A stretch of DNA of 64,000 nucleotides from Lingula anatina (Eukaryota; Brachiopoda; Lingulata; Lingulida; Lingulidae): contig NW_019776115.1 of NCBI RefSeq assembly GCF_001039355.2, positions 31,469 to 95,468 on the forward strand, written 5' to 3'. The notes below the pieces were generated by a model that had not been told where the DNA came from, did no database searches, and worked only from the letters and a program-made list of their open reading frames with translations. Below, in pieces: positions 13,001 to 24,054 of the stretch (positions are counted from its first letter, which is position 1; each line of letters starts with the position of its first letter). Position numbers and translations under genes: made by a program.

Positions 13001-13477
13001 CATTTGACCTGTCTTCATTTTCAGATGTCCTTACGTGCGCACACTTTTTGGGTTCTGGCCTTGGCGCAGTAAAGTTACCTCAGTGTCCAAAAATGGGAAT
13101 CGATATGAAAATGAAGAAATTTGTCCGTGTCGGCTGTGAAACTCAGGTTACATATCTAAAAGATATATATACCGTTTTTCACCATAAAAAAATTAAGCTG
13201 GAAACAAATTTTGTTTTCTTGAGAGGCTTGTGGATCGAGAATTAAATCCTTTGAAATTTTGCTGTATACGTTACGGTACAATGGGCCGTGAAACATACGG
13301 TAGTTACACGGAACATTCTTAGCACAATTGGAGTGGAGCTGTTGACGCCTATATACCACTAGAAAATGTCCCACCCTTTGTGAAACATATTACATTACTG
13401 TGTAACATGTTTGCATCAGACGGAGAGTTAAATCTTTCGAACAATCTTTCAACAAAGCTGTAATTAAAACCCTACAT
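10013..13477. other. Intergenic DNA between lectin copies 3 and 4, with internal duplication
   Basis: No supported gene. The segment from about 10930 to 11815 is partly repeated at about 12014-12850 (both begin in a TCTTGTATTTTT context, followed by TTGGTTAGAATAG). A transposon fragment lies at the junction (11816-12013). The second copy lacks the CT-repeat part of the first. Confidence 0.65.
11816..12013. mobile_element. Truncated MITE, same family as the element at 26311-26786
   Basis: It begins with ATTGCAAAGTTGGTATCAA and ends with GGCTACGGCCCTG, matching the right part of the intact element at 26311-26786. The left terminus is missing, and an internal block equivalent to about 26510-26680 has been lost. 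It lies exactly where the flanking intergenic DNA starts to repeat. Confidence 0.8.
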
Positions 13478-13783
13478 TTACTGGCAAGACGAAAAATAGA
13501 ACTTACAGACAAAATCATAAGTATCGTCACAATAATCATCATACCATTTTCCGTGGTACGAGTCGCGTGGTTCATATACTGCAACGACCAGGCAGTCTCC
13601 ACGGCCGCTAGGGCTGTAGGGGTCCCAGTTTGTGAACGTCAAACCCGTACCGTTGTGGTTCCATATGAAATGACCATCTGTCTTGTGACGAGTTCCGTCA
13701 ATCCAAAAATCCGCTGCAATAGATTGTTATGTTGATAAGGCATTAAAGTATTTACAGTATATATACAGGTACATGTAGTGTGT

Positions 13784-13814
<31 letters not shown>

Positions 13815-15881
13815 CGTTTGTGCGTGTGTTCATTGTTGCCCTAAATGGTACTCTTTTACCCTCCACATGGGTCACAAGTGGACATTACACTAGATAACCA
13901 CAGGTACATGTACGTCTGTAGCTAATTCACGACATGATACGATTCTCGCGCTAGAGTAAAGTACACAATTAACCTGCAGCCCTGGTAGAAGGTAGTACAC
14001 TTTTGGGGTTATCCAATATTTTATGTGGTTTATCAGGTTATACGCGTAAAAATGATGGAGCAATATCTCCAGTAGTAAAGATAATCTGATAAAAATAAAT
14101 AAATTATAATAATACCGAATGAAAAACACTAACATTCAGGTAGGGCGAATTGTTAAGTACACATATTCTACAAAAAATAAATAATGATAATAATTAAAAA
14201 ATAAATCAGGCAACATGTATATGTAAATGAATGAACACAATATTAATAGACATTTACTTCCTCCACTCCTATATACGTGAGTTGCAATCAAGTCGTTCTC
14301 TTCTTCTGATTCAATGGTCGTTAGGAAGACCCCTAGGCCGAACGTCTGACAGTAGGTATTGGCGTCTGTCCATGCCTTGTCAGTGCCGTGCAAATACCAA
14401 TGATTTCCAAGCTGTACAAAGCCGTTGGGGACTATTTAAAAAAATATATACATTTATACTGATGTTAAGATCATTTTATTTTCACGTGCTTGGACACCTA
14501 GTATCAATTGTGAGAAAAATGAGTATTTTAGATATTATTTCTTACCTAAGGTTTTATAATGGTTTATGTATTACGCAGTTCTCGAAGTGTTATTGTGCTA
14601 TATTGAATTGTGATGAAACATTATATGGTAGAGAATCATTTATCAGATATACATGTATCAGAAGGGGAAGTTTTATTTTCTTGCTTTCCGACGAGTTTAT
14701 TCGTGTTTATCACACAAATTGATTTAAAACACTGCTATCACTATTCACTAAGATATGTCTTCAGCATTAGCCGACGTAAAGAACTTGCTTGTTATATAAC
14801 ATTTGTTTCTGGCAACTTTTTTAAACCTGCGTGTGAACGGAAGGAACATACTATTTAGATATGCGCTCTGTTTTTTTTTCATCGGTCACATGTAGCACTT
14901 TTATTGTCATTGCATCTAAAATTGAATGCATTAGAAGTCTTTTGCGTGAAGATTAATGCTGATATTTCCTGTGAAATTGTTGCACTTACCAGTTAAATTG
15001 TGAGGATTGCAAGAATTTGATTCATTTCTGGCAGTAACCTGAAAAATAATACCCCATGGAACACATTTTTCGTTCTTTTTATGATATAATGGAGGCATTT
15101 GTTCATCGGCTAAAATGAGAGTTACATTTTCTACATCAGATATCTTCAGGCATCTAAATTATCCATCTTAAAACATCCACCAAGTAGACATAAAAGAAAG
15201 AATACGAGAACAATAAAATTAACCCATTGGATGATTTTGTTTGCGGAAATTTGATTAATAGAAAAGAAAAAATTGACTTAGCGTTAGGTTTTAAAATAAC
15301 AAAAAGAACGCTGTTTTCAAAATTTCCATAGGTAGGGCCTAGTTCTACATGTAGTGCTGTGTACCGGAACTATCTATAAAATGTACAAATACAAATTGAT
15401 CAACAAAAGATTTAGAAATAACCCGTTTTTTCTTTCTTTTTTTCAATAATGAAAAACTTTAAAATCTCGAAACCTCCAATTTGACTTGGGTTTCCCTTTG
15501 GTCTTTTACGTTTATTGCACATATTTTCTGGGTCTGATTAAGACTCACCATTTTAAGGTGTTGAAATCCCTCCCGATAAATCAGTTTATCCGGCTCCGCT
15601 ATTTCACTATTCAGCTCACACACCAACGATCCACTTATTTCCCCTAAGTTCACAGACACGCACCTTGGGTCATTCAGACAAAACACGGAGCATTCCAATT
15701 TGGAGCGAATATTGTGCCTGCTAATGACAGACCCATTGAGGGCAAGGTTGACGTTAACAGATCCCTCCACGGTCTGCTCTGTTTGAAACGTAGCACTGGG
15801 CAAACTGTTCCCTTGTCCGTACGAGAGCAAGGACAACAAAACGATGAAAACTGACCAGCGGTGACTATAGCGGTGGTGCAT
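13478..15881 (-). CDS. Secreted PAN/apple + C-type lectin domain protein, copy 4
   Basis: Four minus-strand exons: 15881-15549 (333 nt), 15038-14990 (49 nt), 14431-14258 (174 nt) and 13713-13478 (236 nt). All sites are GT-AG, for a total of 792 nt and 263 aa. Exon 1 has the signal peptide and PAN/apple-like segment, identical or nearly so to copy 3. The CTLD has NHWYLHGTDKAW, CQTFGLGVFLTTIESEEEN, FWIDGT, NWDPYSPSGRGDC, WYDDYC and DFVCKF. The C-terminal exon has no internal ATG, so simple ORF calling misses it; paralogue alignment shows it is open to a TAA at 13480-13478. It has no EPN or QPD motif. Upstream of the ATG the sequence resembles copy 1, not copies 2 and 3, although the 5' gene body resembles copy 3. 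It is likely functional: no stop or frameshift is seen. Confidence 0.85.
13777..13829. repeat. GT-rich microsatellite in intron 3 of lectin copy 4
   Basis: A slightly interrupted GT run (CA in the transcript), about 65 nt upstream of the exon 4 acceptor, homologous in position to those in copies 2 and 3. Confidence 0.9.
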
Positions 15882-17950
15882 AGTGAGTCTACTGTCCTAC
15901 TGGTTGATGTAAATAAACGTCGACAATGAAATATTTCAAACCAAAGCTAAGAATTGTTCTGAACTGCGCTTTAAAGCAAACTCATTCAGTATACGCTCAT
16001 TTGCTAAATTAAAAAAAAGTCGGCTTTGGTACATGTATAATACATAGGATGAAATCGACTTGGTTCATCAAACGGCCTTCAGGAAAAGAATGAAGAAGGT
16101 TACAATGTTGGAGTCATTTAGAATTTATACAGAAATAAACAACTAAAAAATCATTGGCCACACTGCAGGGGATTGGGATAATTTCACTGCATGTAACTCC
16201 AGGTTAATAGCAATGACGTGCTATACCATGGGTATGCCGTGAAGTGTATTCATAGTCGTTTACTTGAAGACAACTATCTTCAACACGTTATAATCGAACA
16301 TCTTTTATAAATAGTATAATAATAGGACGATTTGGGATATATCCAGCTGATGCAAATATGCCAGAAGCTATATAATTGAAATATTGAAGGTATCAACAAG
16401 ACATGACGCCATTAACATTAAGCTAACACAAAAAGCGATTATTAGCAAATAATTGTACTTGAACGATGTTCTAAATAAATTACATTTTTTGTTTTGCAAA
16501 AGGTGTGTAGACTTTGTTTTTCTATAGACTTTATTTTTGCTAACCATGGGCAATGTTGATGCTTCCGTTTTTTTATTTGAAACTTGATTCTTTTTATTTC
16601 TAGGACATTCATAATCCGGTAAAATAATGGAAAAACTGAACGCCCATAGTTACCGAGAGGAAGGTTGGAATGTTGCCAGACGAGCCCATACCCTTCTCTT
16701 AATCAAAGTAAAGAAATAGTTATTGCTGTTCAGATCATTCTCAATTGTCTTAAATGTATTTATGAAGTAATTCATTTTCTTTTGATTAACCCCTTTAATG
16801 TGACAACTAGTTTATGATGCTTAGCACATCCCAACATATTGGTGCACTCTCCTCCAACGTGTCACTCAGTTCATTGTGTTTGTTGTGATGACAAATTGTG
16901 TCCCTTGTCCATTTTTTATTAGCGCATTGCGAAAAAGACGTTTTGCTGTAGGACACATGCCTTGGATATTGTGATTAACTTTATCGATTAACGCCAAATA
17001 TAACGCCTGTGTTAGTGGATTTAAAAGAAAAATAATCTTAATGAGTTCAATAAAAAAAAAACAAATGCTTCAGCATTATTAGCATTTTGCCTACTAAAAT
17101 GTGTCCAGGGAAACAATGCAATACAGGTATGACATATGGAAGCACAAAGATCTTTGGGACATTCCATTAATACCAAATTATACAAAAAAAGTATTTTCGA
17201 TGTGACTTTATCAGATTTATTGAAATGTGTATATTTTATAATTTTTCAGTTGGTTTCTGTGATTTTTTTTATACCTGCATTTCGTTACCGACAGTATTTT
17301 TGTATTTCCCAATTTATTTTGTTGCCACCAATGCCATGAAATTGTAAACAGTACCGCCATATAATGGAGAAAGTCTTTTTTATTTGGACAAATACATGTG
17401 ATAAATATATACATGTATATACTGGATAAGAATTTTTTAGACTTTTTAGTATAACGTATAGTGTTTAACTGGAGCCTAATTACAAAGCATATTTTTGTGA
17501 TAGAGTTAGCATTCTGTCGCAGCTAGCATGCTGAGCATCCACTCTCAGTATATTGTTAGTTTAACTGCAAATGATTCATCACAAAGAAAATGTAAAATGT
17601 AAATTAGAAAGAAAGATTTTTCTCGTTTCATTTCTCCTTTTAACCATCCAGTCTAATAAAAAAGACACTAAAAATTAAGTAGAACATCGATTTCTTTACT
17701 TAAAGGGATAAAATCAAGATTAAGAGAAAGTATATCGTGACTGAAGTATTCGATGCAGACATAAACTGCTCAGCTCTCCATTCCGTTATTTAAAAAGTCA
17801 GTTTCATTTGTAAGTGTTTATTCTTAAAGCTTGTTTTATGTAAAAAAAATTATCAGTCACATTAGGTGTGTTATACACCTGCGGCACAATGTGTTCGACT
17901 AATTTAATGTCATACATCATCAGTCTTCATTTACTTAAGTGTTCACAGTT
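15882..17950. other. Intergenic DNA between the lectin cluster and gene A
   Basis: No supported gene. The part next to 15881 is duplicated lectin 5' flank, closest to that of copy 1. The part next to 17950 is the expected 3' UTR of gene A, with an AATAAA hexamer on the minus strand at 17822-17817, about 130 nt past the stop codon. Confidence 0.65.
17817..17822 (-). terminator. Possible polyadenylation signal of gene A
   Basis: AATAAA on the minus strand, about 130 nt downstream of the gene A stop codon. Not tested against transcripts. Confidence 0.4.
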
Positions 17951-20900
17951 TTAGCCAACGAGAAGTTCCGACAATTTCACTCCTCCACTACACTTCCGGT
18001 TCCAGAAAGTCAATTTACCAATGCCAGACACGTCCTCCGAGTTGCAGCATAGATACGCCTCTGATGCGTACGTACTTAACTCGTCCCCGCAGTCCTCCCC
18101 GGGATTATAAAACACTACCACTCTCTTCCCTGGGGGGTCAATGTGATGGTTGTAAGTCTCGCACATGATCTGGCCCATGGTTTTGTAGACTTGGTCATGG
18201 GCCGAGTTCTCCACCAACAGCTTGGTCTCGAACCCGAGGGTGTCACCTACGATGATCCTTGCTAGGCGTTCGCAATCGGTAGGGCAGCTACGGAGCACCT
18301 TGAGGCACGTGAGGAGGTCCTCTCGGCTTCCAATGGCCTTCCGTCTTCGCAGTGTGTTGTAGAAGTTGGGGTACTTGTCCGTGATGACATAGGCGGCGCT
18401 CTCGTTGCCATACATGTCAGTAGCCCACAAGGTCTTGTGGCCGTAGATCAAGGTCGGGAGGTCAAACAAGATAGGACCTTGAGCGGTGCTGTTGGTTTCA
18501 GCTCTAAGTCGGCATCGGCAACTGTTTGAAGAAAGGACAAAAGGACAATTTTAAATAGTAGAAGTTATAACTGTATCATAAAAAGTTACCTTGATAATAT
18601 ACTACCAGTCGTACTGGTAGTATGGCATGTCAAGTTGGAATACCTACATAAAGGAAAACTTTCTGTTACAAGTGTACTTTTTAATCGAAATCTCTTGTTC
18701 AACGAATAGAATACAGAAGATGCATCCAAAGACCAATGTTTTTTCAAAGTCCTGAAAAAAGATAGATACTACTAATTAGAAAAAAACTGATACTCACTGT
18801 CTGGTGTTTTTGTCTGTTGGCCTTTCATCTACAATGATAAAATGAATATTTTAAAATGAATATTTATAAACATAGATTTACCTGTCTAACTGCCCTCTTG
18901 ATGTCCTGGATTTAAAAGATTTAACAGTGAAATTTTTACTCATGATTATGATGAGACCAGTGCCCGTTTTTACACTTCAAATAATTATCTTTTAAATGTT
19001 TTTTCAAACTCTTATAAAAAAATATTATAACGTTTGAAATAACCATGGCAATTAAATCCAATTAATTGTTTTACCATGGCAATTAAATCCATCCCCAGCA
19101 TAGCCCACGTTGCACACGCATTTAAACGAGCCGTGCGTGTTGATGCATGTCGCGTGCTGCGAGCAAGGGTTTCTTTTACACTCATTGGCGTCCTGGTCTG
19201 AAATTAGAAAAATGACGTTTTAACGTTTTGACTTAAAAGTACCATTAAATTAACGCCAACAGTTATGCGACATCTTCCACTAAAAACGTGTACAGCGCTC
19301 TGGTCAAGGAGTTATAACAGATGACTCCTTGCTCTGGTCAAGTGCGGGCCGATGAAGGAAAATATGCACTGAATAGCGTAAATTGACCCAAAGTGACCTC
19401 CAATATAGCACCGTTTTGTATGAAAATCAATATGAACTAAATCTTTGTTTAAACAGACGAAACCACAGAACAAGATAACATTCATGTGAACACATACCGC
19501 AAGTAAGTTTATCATTCCCCAGCTCCCAACTGACGGGACAACTGCAGATGGCGCCACTGTTACTATCAGTACAGTTGTGACTGCATCCGCCATTGTTGAT
19601 GCGGCATGTGCTGACTGGAATGGAAGAAGACCAAACTTTAAATAAATGTTATATTTTGCATTTAAATATTTTCAAAATGTTGAAGTTAAAGCCATAGTTA
19701 ACTATAAACAAGAATGATTACACGCATTCTGTGGAAGGTAAACACCACGTTTTATTTTTTAGCTTCTTTCTTTCAAACTACGGGTAAGCTTAATCCTAGT
19801 TCCTTACTGCATGTTTTGTTATCTTTCGCTAACACCATGTTCGCCGGGCATCCACAGGATATTTTCCCCTTGTCGTCTGCTTTGCAGAAATGGCTGCAAC
19901 CACCATTTTGATGAAGGCATGGAGTCACTAAATGGGATATGATAAAATATAATATTTCAAAGTAGGTAGGCCTGTCCTGTAGGTATATGCTACAACCTGT
20001 TTTGAATTTGATCGGCTAACATAAAATATGGCATCAAATTGGATTAGGGTTTCCGATATAAAAGCCAATCAAATCAACTAATTATTCTCCCATATGTTGT
20101 TAATAAGGTAAATCTTGTGATGAGAAATAAAATTAAAGCATGTTGTATTATGAGCTCATCTGTATCTCTGTTAAAACCACCCACAGACAACATAAACTTC
20201 CAGTGCATGCATGTAATTTTACAACATTAATATAATCAACTTTTACCAACACGAGCTCTTAAATGTGTATGTACAGAAGAGAGGCTTAACACACGTAGTC
20301 ATCTAGTTTTACCACAAATCTTCTTATCTCCCGCCAGAACCAGACCAGATGGACAGCTACAAGTGACGGTAGCATTTACGTCACTATGACAACTGTGACT
20401 ACACCCGCCATTGTCTATGTCACATGGGGCCACTGTAAAGGTTGGTAATGTGATAATATAGCATGGTAGGATACGTAGATGGGTGGGCGTGTACCAGGTT
20501 TTTACCCGTACACCTGATACTTGTAAACCAGGGTCCTACATGTACTCCTGGTTTTTGTGAACAGTGCAATGTGTGAGTTCGCTCCTTCGGTTTATAGAAG
20601 CTTAAATTTATTTAATGAAAATTTCCCGTGATATATAATATAGCAATTTTCTTTGTAGAATATATGGTGTGTCTATATATACATATTTACCTACGTAATA
20701 GATAGACCCCGAGTCAGAGTTCATTCGAGACGTGCGGTTATCCGAGTTACACCACGTTATATACTGCTACAGTGTATAAGACAGAGATAAGCAATGGAGT
20801 TCCTAGGGAGTGTGCGTGCTATACATGTACATGTCAAATAAAGCCTATAAATGGGTCTTACTGCACGTGTTCCTGTCCTCCGCCAGCACCAGGTTACTAG

Positions 20901-23859
20901 GACACGTACACACTGGGCTCCCTTTGTCACCAGTACAGCCGTGAGTACAAGTACTGTTCAGACAGGGGTCGCTAGTGTCGGTCACTGAAAATGTAGAATA
21001 ATACATATACCAAGACCGCAACGGATCACACACGATAATTAATTGATAATTAATGGATAAAAAATTGACATACTACGATTTAAATGGTTCTCATACATGT
21101 TTATCATGCTAAAACACTTTTTACCAAATGAAAACACAAAACCACGTAAATTTCTTTTCATACATCCAGCAGTTTTTTTTAAACAGACACCATGGCAATG
21201 GATTTTCTCATAAAGTTTATTATATTTAAGCATAAAGGTTATTTAGTCAAATATACAATCTTGGAAGTTAAGCAGTTTTGATTGTAATGGACGATTTCTT
21301 AAATATCTGCATTCAAACAACGGAATGAGAAATGAAACAATTATTTTCAGATAATTTTCGTTGTGTTGCCTCGTGTACATGTACGTACCACCGCACATGT
21401 TAACTTTGCAGTATTCCCACTGAAACTGAGGGAACTTGTACACATAGTATCCGCCCGGACATTTCCGCACCATGGCGTAGTCAAAGGTGGTGTAAGTGTT
21501 GTCTATACAGGTACAGCTGGAGCTGGAGGACCGAGTGCAGATCTTTCTTTTGACGATGCCGTCCTTTACAGTTGGGTGACCGCCATATAACCACCGTGTT
21601 TTACCATTTCCTCCACAATGATTCCAGGGCACACACTGGAAAAGCAAGTACTCTGCATATTTTGAAATCACATGTACATGTTTTGGGGTCGGCAGCCATA
21701 GAACCACATTGCCTTTACCTTAACAATGCATGGTTTGAATGAACACCATGTCACCATGACTAGAAAATTAACATAGGCCTGCTGCATATCAATGAATTTT
21801 TTTCTCATTTAACATTCATATTAGCCCAGTGAAGCAACCATTATACATGTTTACAGTTTTTAATTAATTATCGTTTATTTGCTATATGAAAACGTTTGCG
21901 TTATCGTTAAAATTATCTCGCTTACTTTGTCTGACATTCGGTTTCCGGCTCCGTACATAAACCTGTACCAGCCTTCGAAACTTCCGGTGTTATCACAGTA
22001 TTCGTCATTTCCATAACGCTCATTTCTCCAAGCTTGATCTAACAAGTTGTACTTTTTACATGGATCCACTGAAAGTAGGCATTACGTTGATAAAGAAATA
22101 GGTAAACTATTCATTAAATTTAATACAACTGCACCGTTGAAGTTAAACTGCACAGTGAGTTGACATTAAGAGCAAATACAGCAGGAATAAACAATAATCT
22201 GCGTTAAATGTGTTAAATGACATCCATACCGCACGTTCTTTGGTCTTTGTCAAGCTCCATATTTGCTGGGCATTCACATGTTCGGCTACCAGCTCCAGCT
22301 GACCGGCAAGTGTGTGTGCATCCACCATTGTTAACGGAGCAAGGGGAAACTGAAACATGACGATGACGGGAATTACATTACGTTATAAATGAGAATAACG
22401 TGATGGCTACGATATCATAAAATGTCAAAGGTAGACGGCTGAAAAAGTTTTTTCTCTAATATTAAATATCTGTATTTTTGTCGATCCTGTTTCCCAATAA
22501 CCCTTTTAATATTAAATCCATACATGTACTACTTTTTTTAATATACTTACCACAGCTTTGGTTCTGGTACGAATTGAGCACATGAGCTGGACATGTGCAT
22601 TGAGCTTTCCCATTGTGGTTCACACAGCCGTAAGTACAGTTGCTGTCCAGGCATGGATCGCTTGTGTCTGTCACTGGAACATTTCCATGGCCAATATTAT
22701 TAAGCTGAACTCGTCACTTACCGGTACATTGTACATGTACACATGTGCTACACGTAAAATCAAGAAATCAAGACCATAAAGGGAATGTAAAAGTTACATA
22801 ATTGTAAATTACATTATATTGCGTTGAATGTAATTAAAAGAAACTTCCGTGTATATTGCGTTGAATGTAATAAAAAGAAACTTCCGTGTTAGACACATAA
22901 CGATCTTAACTAAACCTACCTCCACAAAATGCTCTATTGCACAAGTATTGAAGAGAGGGGAACTTGTACACAAAGTATCCACCAGGACATTTTTTGACGA
23001 AGGCGTATTCATAGTTTTGAAGATGGCCATGGTGCGAGCTAGTTGCACATGTAGACGAATAATATGTGCATAAACGGCGTTTCACGATGCCATCAGCGAC
23101 CTTTGGGTGACCGCCTGTCAACCAGATTGGATACGTCGTCCCGCATCTATTATTTGATGGATACTATAAATAAAGGAAAATATGAATGAATTATGCCTTG
23201 ACATCAACAGGGTATAATTATGTGAAAGAGCTCATCCCAATGATCAAATTAAATGTTGAATTGTATACAATGTGTATTGAGAGTATATGCATGTAATCAA
23301 AGCCACTGTTTGCAAATAAATGTGTGGTTCTAATGACGGGTTACTTCTTTAGTCATAATTATTATACTATGAAAACAAGCAGAAGCCAATAGTGTCAAGC
23401 CTACCGTATCTGGCATCTTGTTCCCAGCTCTGCCCATGAAGCGATACCAATCATGCCACTGCCGACGGACATCACAAAAATACTTTTGTCCATAGTTGAT
23501 GTTTCTCCATTCATCTGTTATTGGTCGATAGTTGTGACATGGGTCCGATTCTAATTTAAAAAAAATCAGTTTTTACCACTACGCATTAAAAAATAATACT
23601 TTTTTATTAAGGATTACTGACGGGGTTGTAAGGATATATTACCCCGATTAAATTAAAAAGAACGCTGTAAGACTTCATTATACTACTTAAATATTCATGT
23701 TTATACCGATCTTCTCTTCTTTTGAAAAAGTGTTTACGGATATATAAATAAAACAAGTGTTAAAACACGTTTTCATTGATTTGAAATTGCCTTACCACTA
23801 GCATGCGCACATGCCGAGGCCCACCACACGAGTATGAGAGCAAGGAGCTTGAGCTTCAT
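17951..23859 (-). CDS. Gene A: secreted protein with 2 D8C, 7 EGF and an unrecognised Cys-rich C-terminal domain
   Basis: Fourteen minus-strand exons: 23859-23796, 23550-23405, 23163-22920, 22673-22551, 22349-22230, 22068-21926, 21635-21389, 20984-20862, 20432-20313, 19927-19808, 19614-19498, 19197-19075, 18828-18798 and 18521-17951. All are GT-AG and the 2292-nt total is in frame (763 aa). Layout by residue: signal peptide 1-21; D8C (uromodulin/OIT3 type: [51 protein letters not shown]) 22-151; EGF 152-192 and 193-232; D8C 233-362 with 10 Cys; EGF 363-403, 404-443, 444-483 and 484-522; calcium-binding EGF 523-563 (DQDANEC, plus the [12 protein letters not shown] hydroxylation pattern); linker 564-573; C-terminal domain 574-763 with 10 Cys ([33 protein letters not shown]). 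There is no zona pellucida domain and no membrane anchor. Most modules are phase 1-1 exons. The gene diverges from gene B. Confidence 0.88.
18600..18625. repeat. Small intronic palindrome in gene A
   Basis: Arms ATACTACCAGT and ACTGGTAGTAT are separated by about two bases in the intron before the last exon. The palindrome is conserved in gene C near 36437-36462. Confidence 0.8.
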
Positions 23860-24054
23860 TTCTATGAGCCGTTTGAACAGCAAATGCCTCTGTGGAAATT
23901 GTACCCATTTATAAGATAAAATTTGACCAATGAAAAACCGCGATTAATGACTACGCGTGAACATCAGTGGCATCCGCATCTGATTCGCTGACGTCTATAG
24001 ATATAATGTGGACCAGATTATTCGCTTGACAATTTTGACGAACCCACCAGCAGT
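23860..24054. promoter_or_regulatory. Putative bidirectional promoter of genes A and B
   Basis: Only 195 bp separate the start codons. A TATAAA on the minus strand (23913-23908) lies about 50 bp upstream of the gene A ATG. A CCAAT lies at about 23927-23931. A TATAGATATAATG stretch near 23995-24008 lies about 50 bp upstream of the gene B ATG. The equivalent region between genes C and D has the same order of elements. Transcription start sites are not known, so both 5' UTRs must also fit here. Confidence 0.6.

Noticed and set aside
14231..14722. 163-codon open frame on the plus strand across lectin copy 4
   Set aside because: It overlaps exon 3 of the lectin gene on the opposite strand and has no domain or conservation in the other copies.
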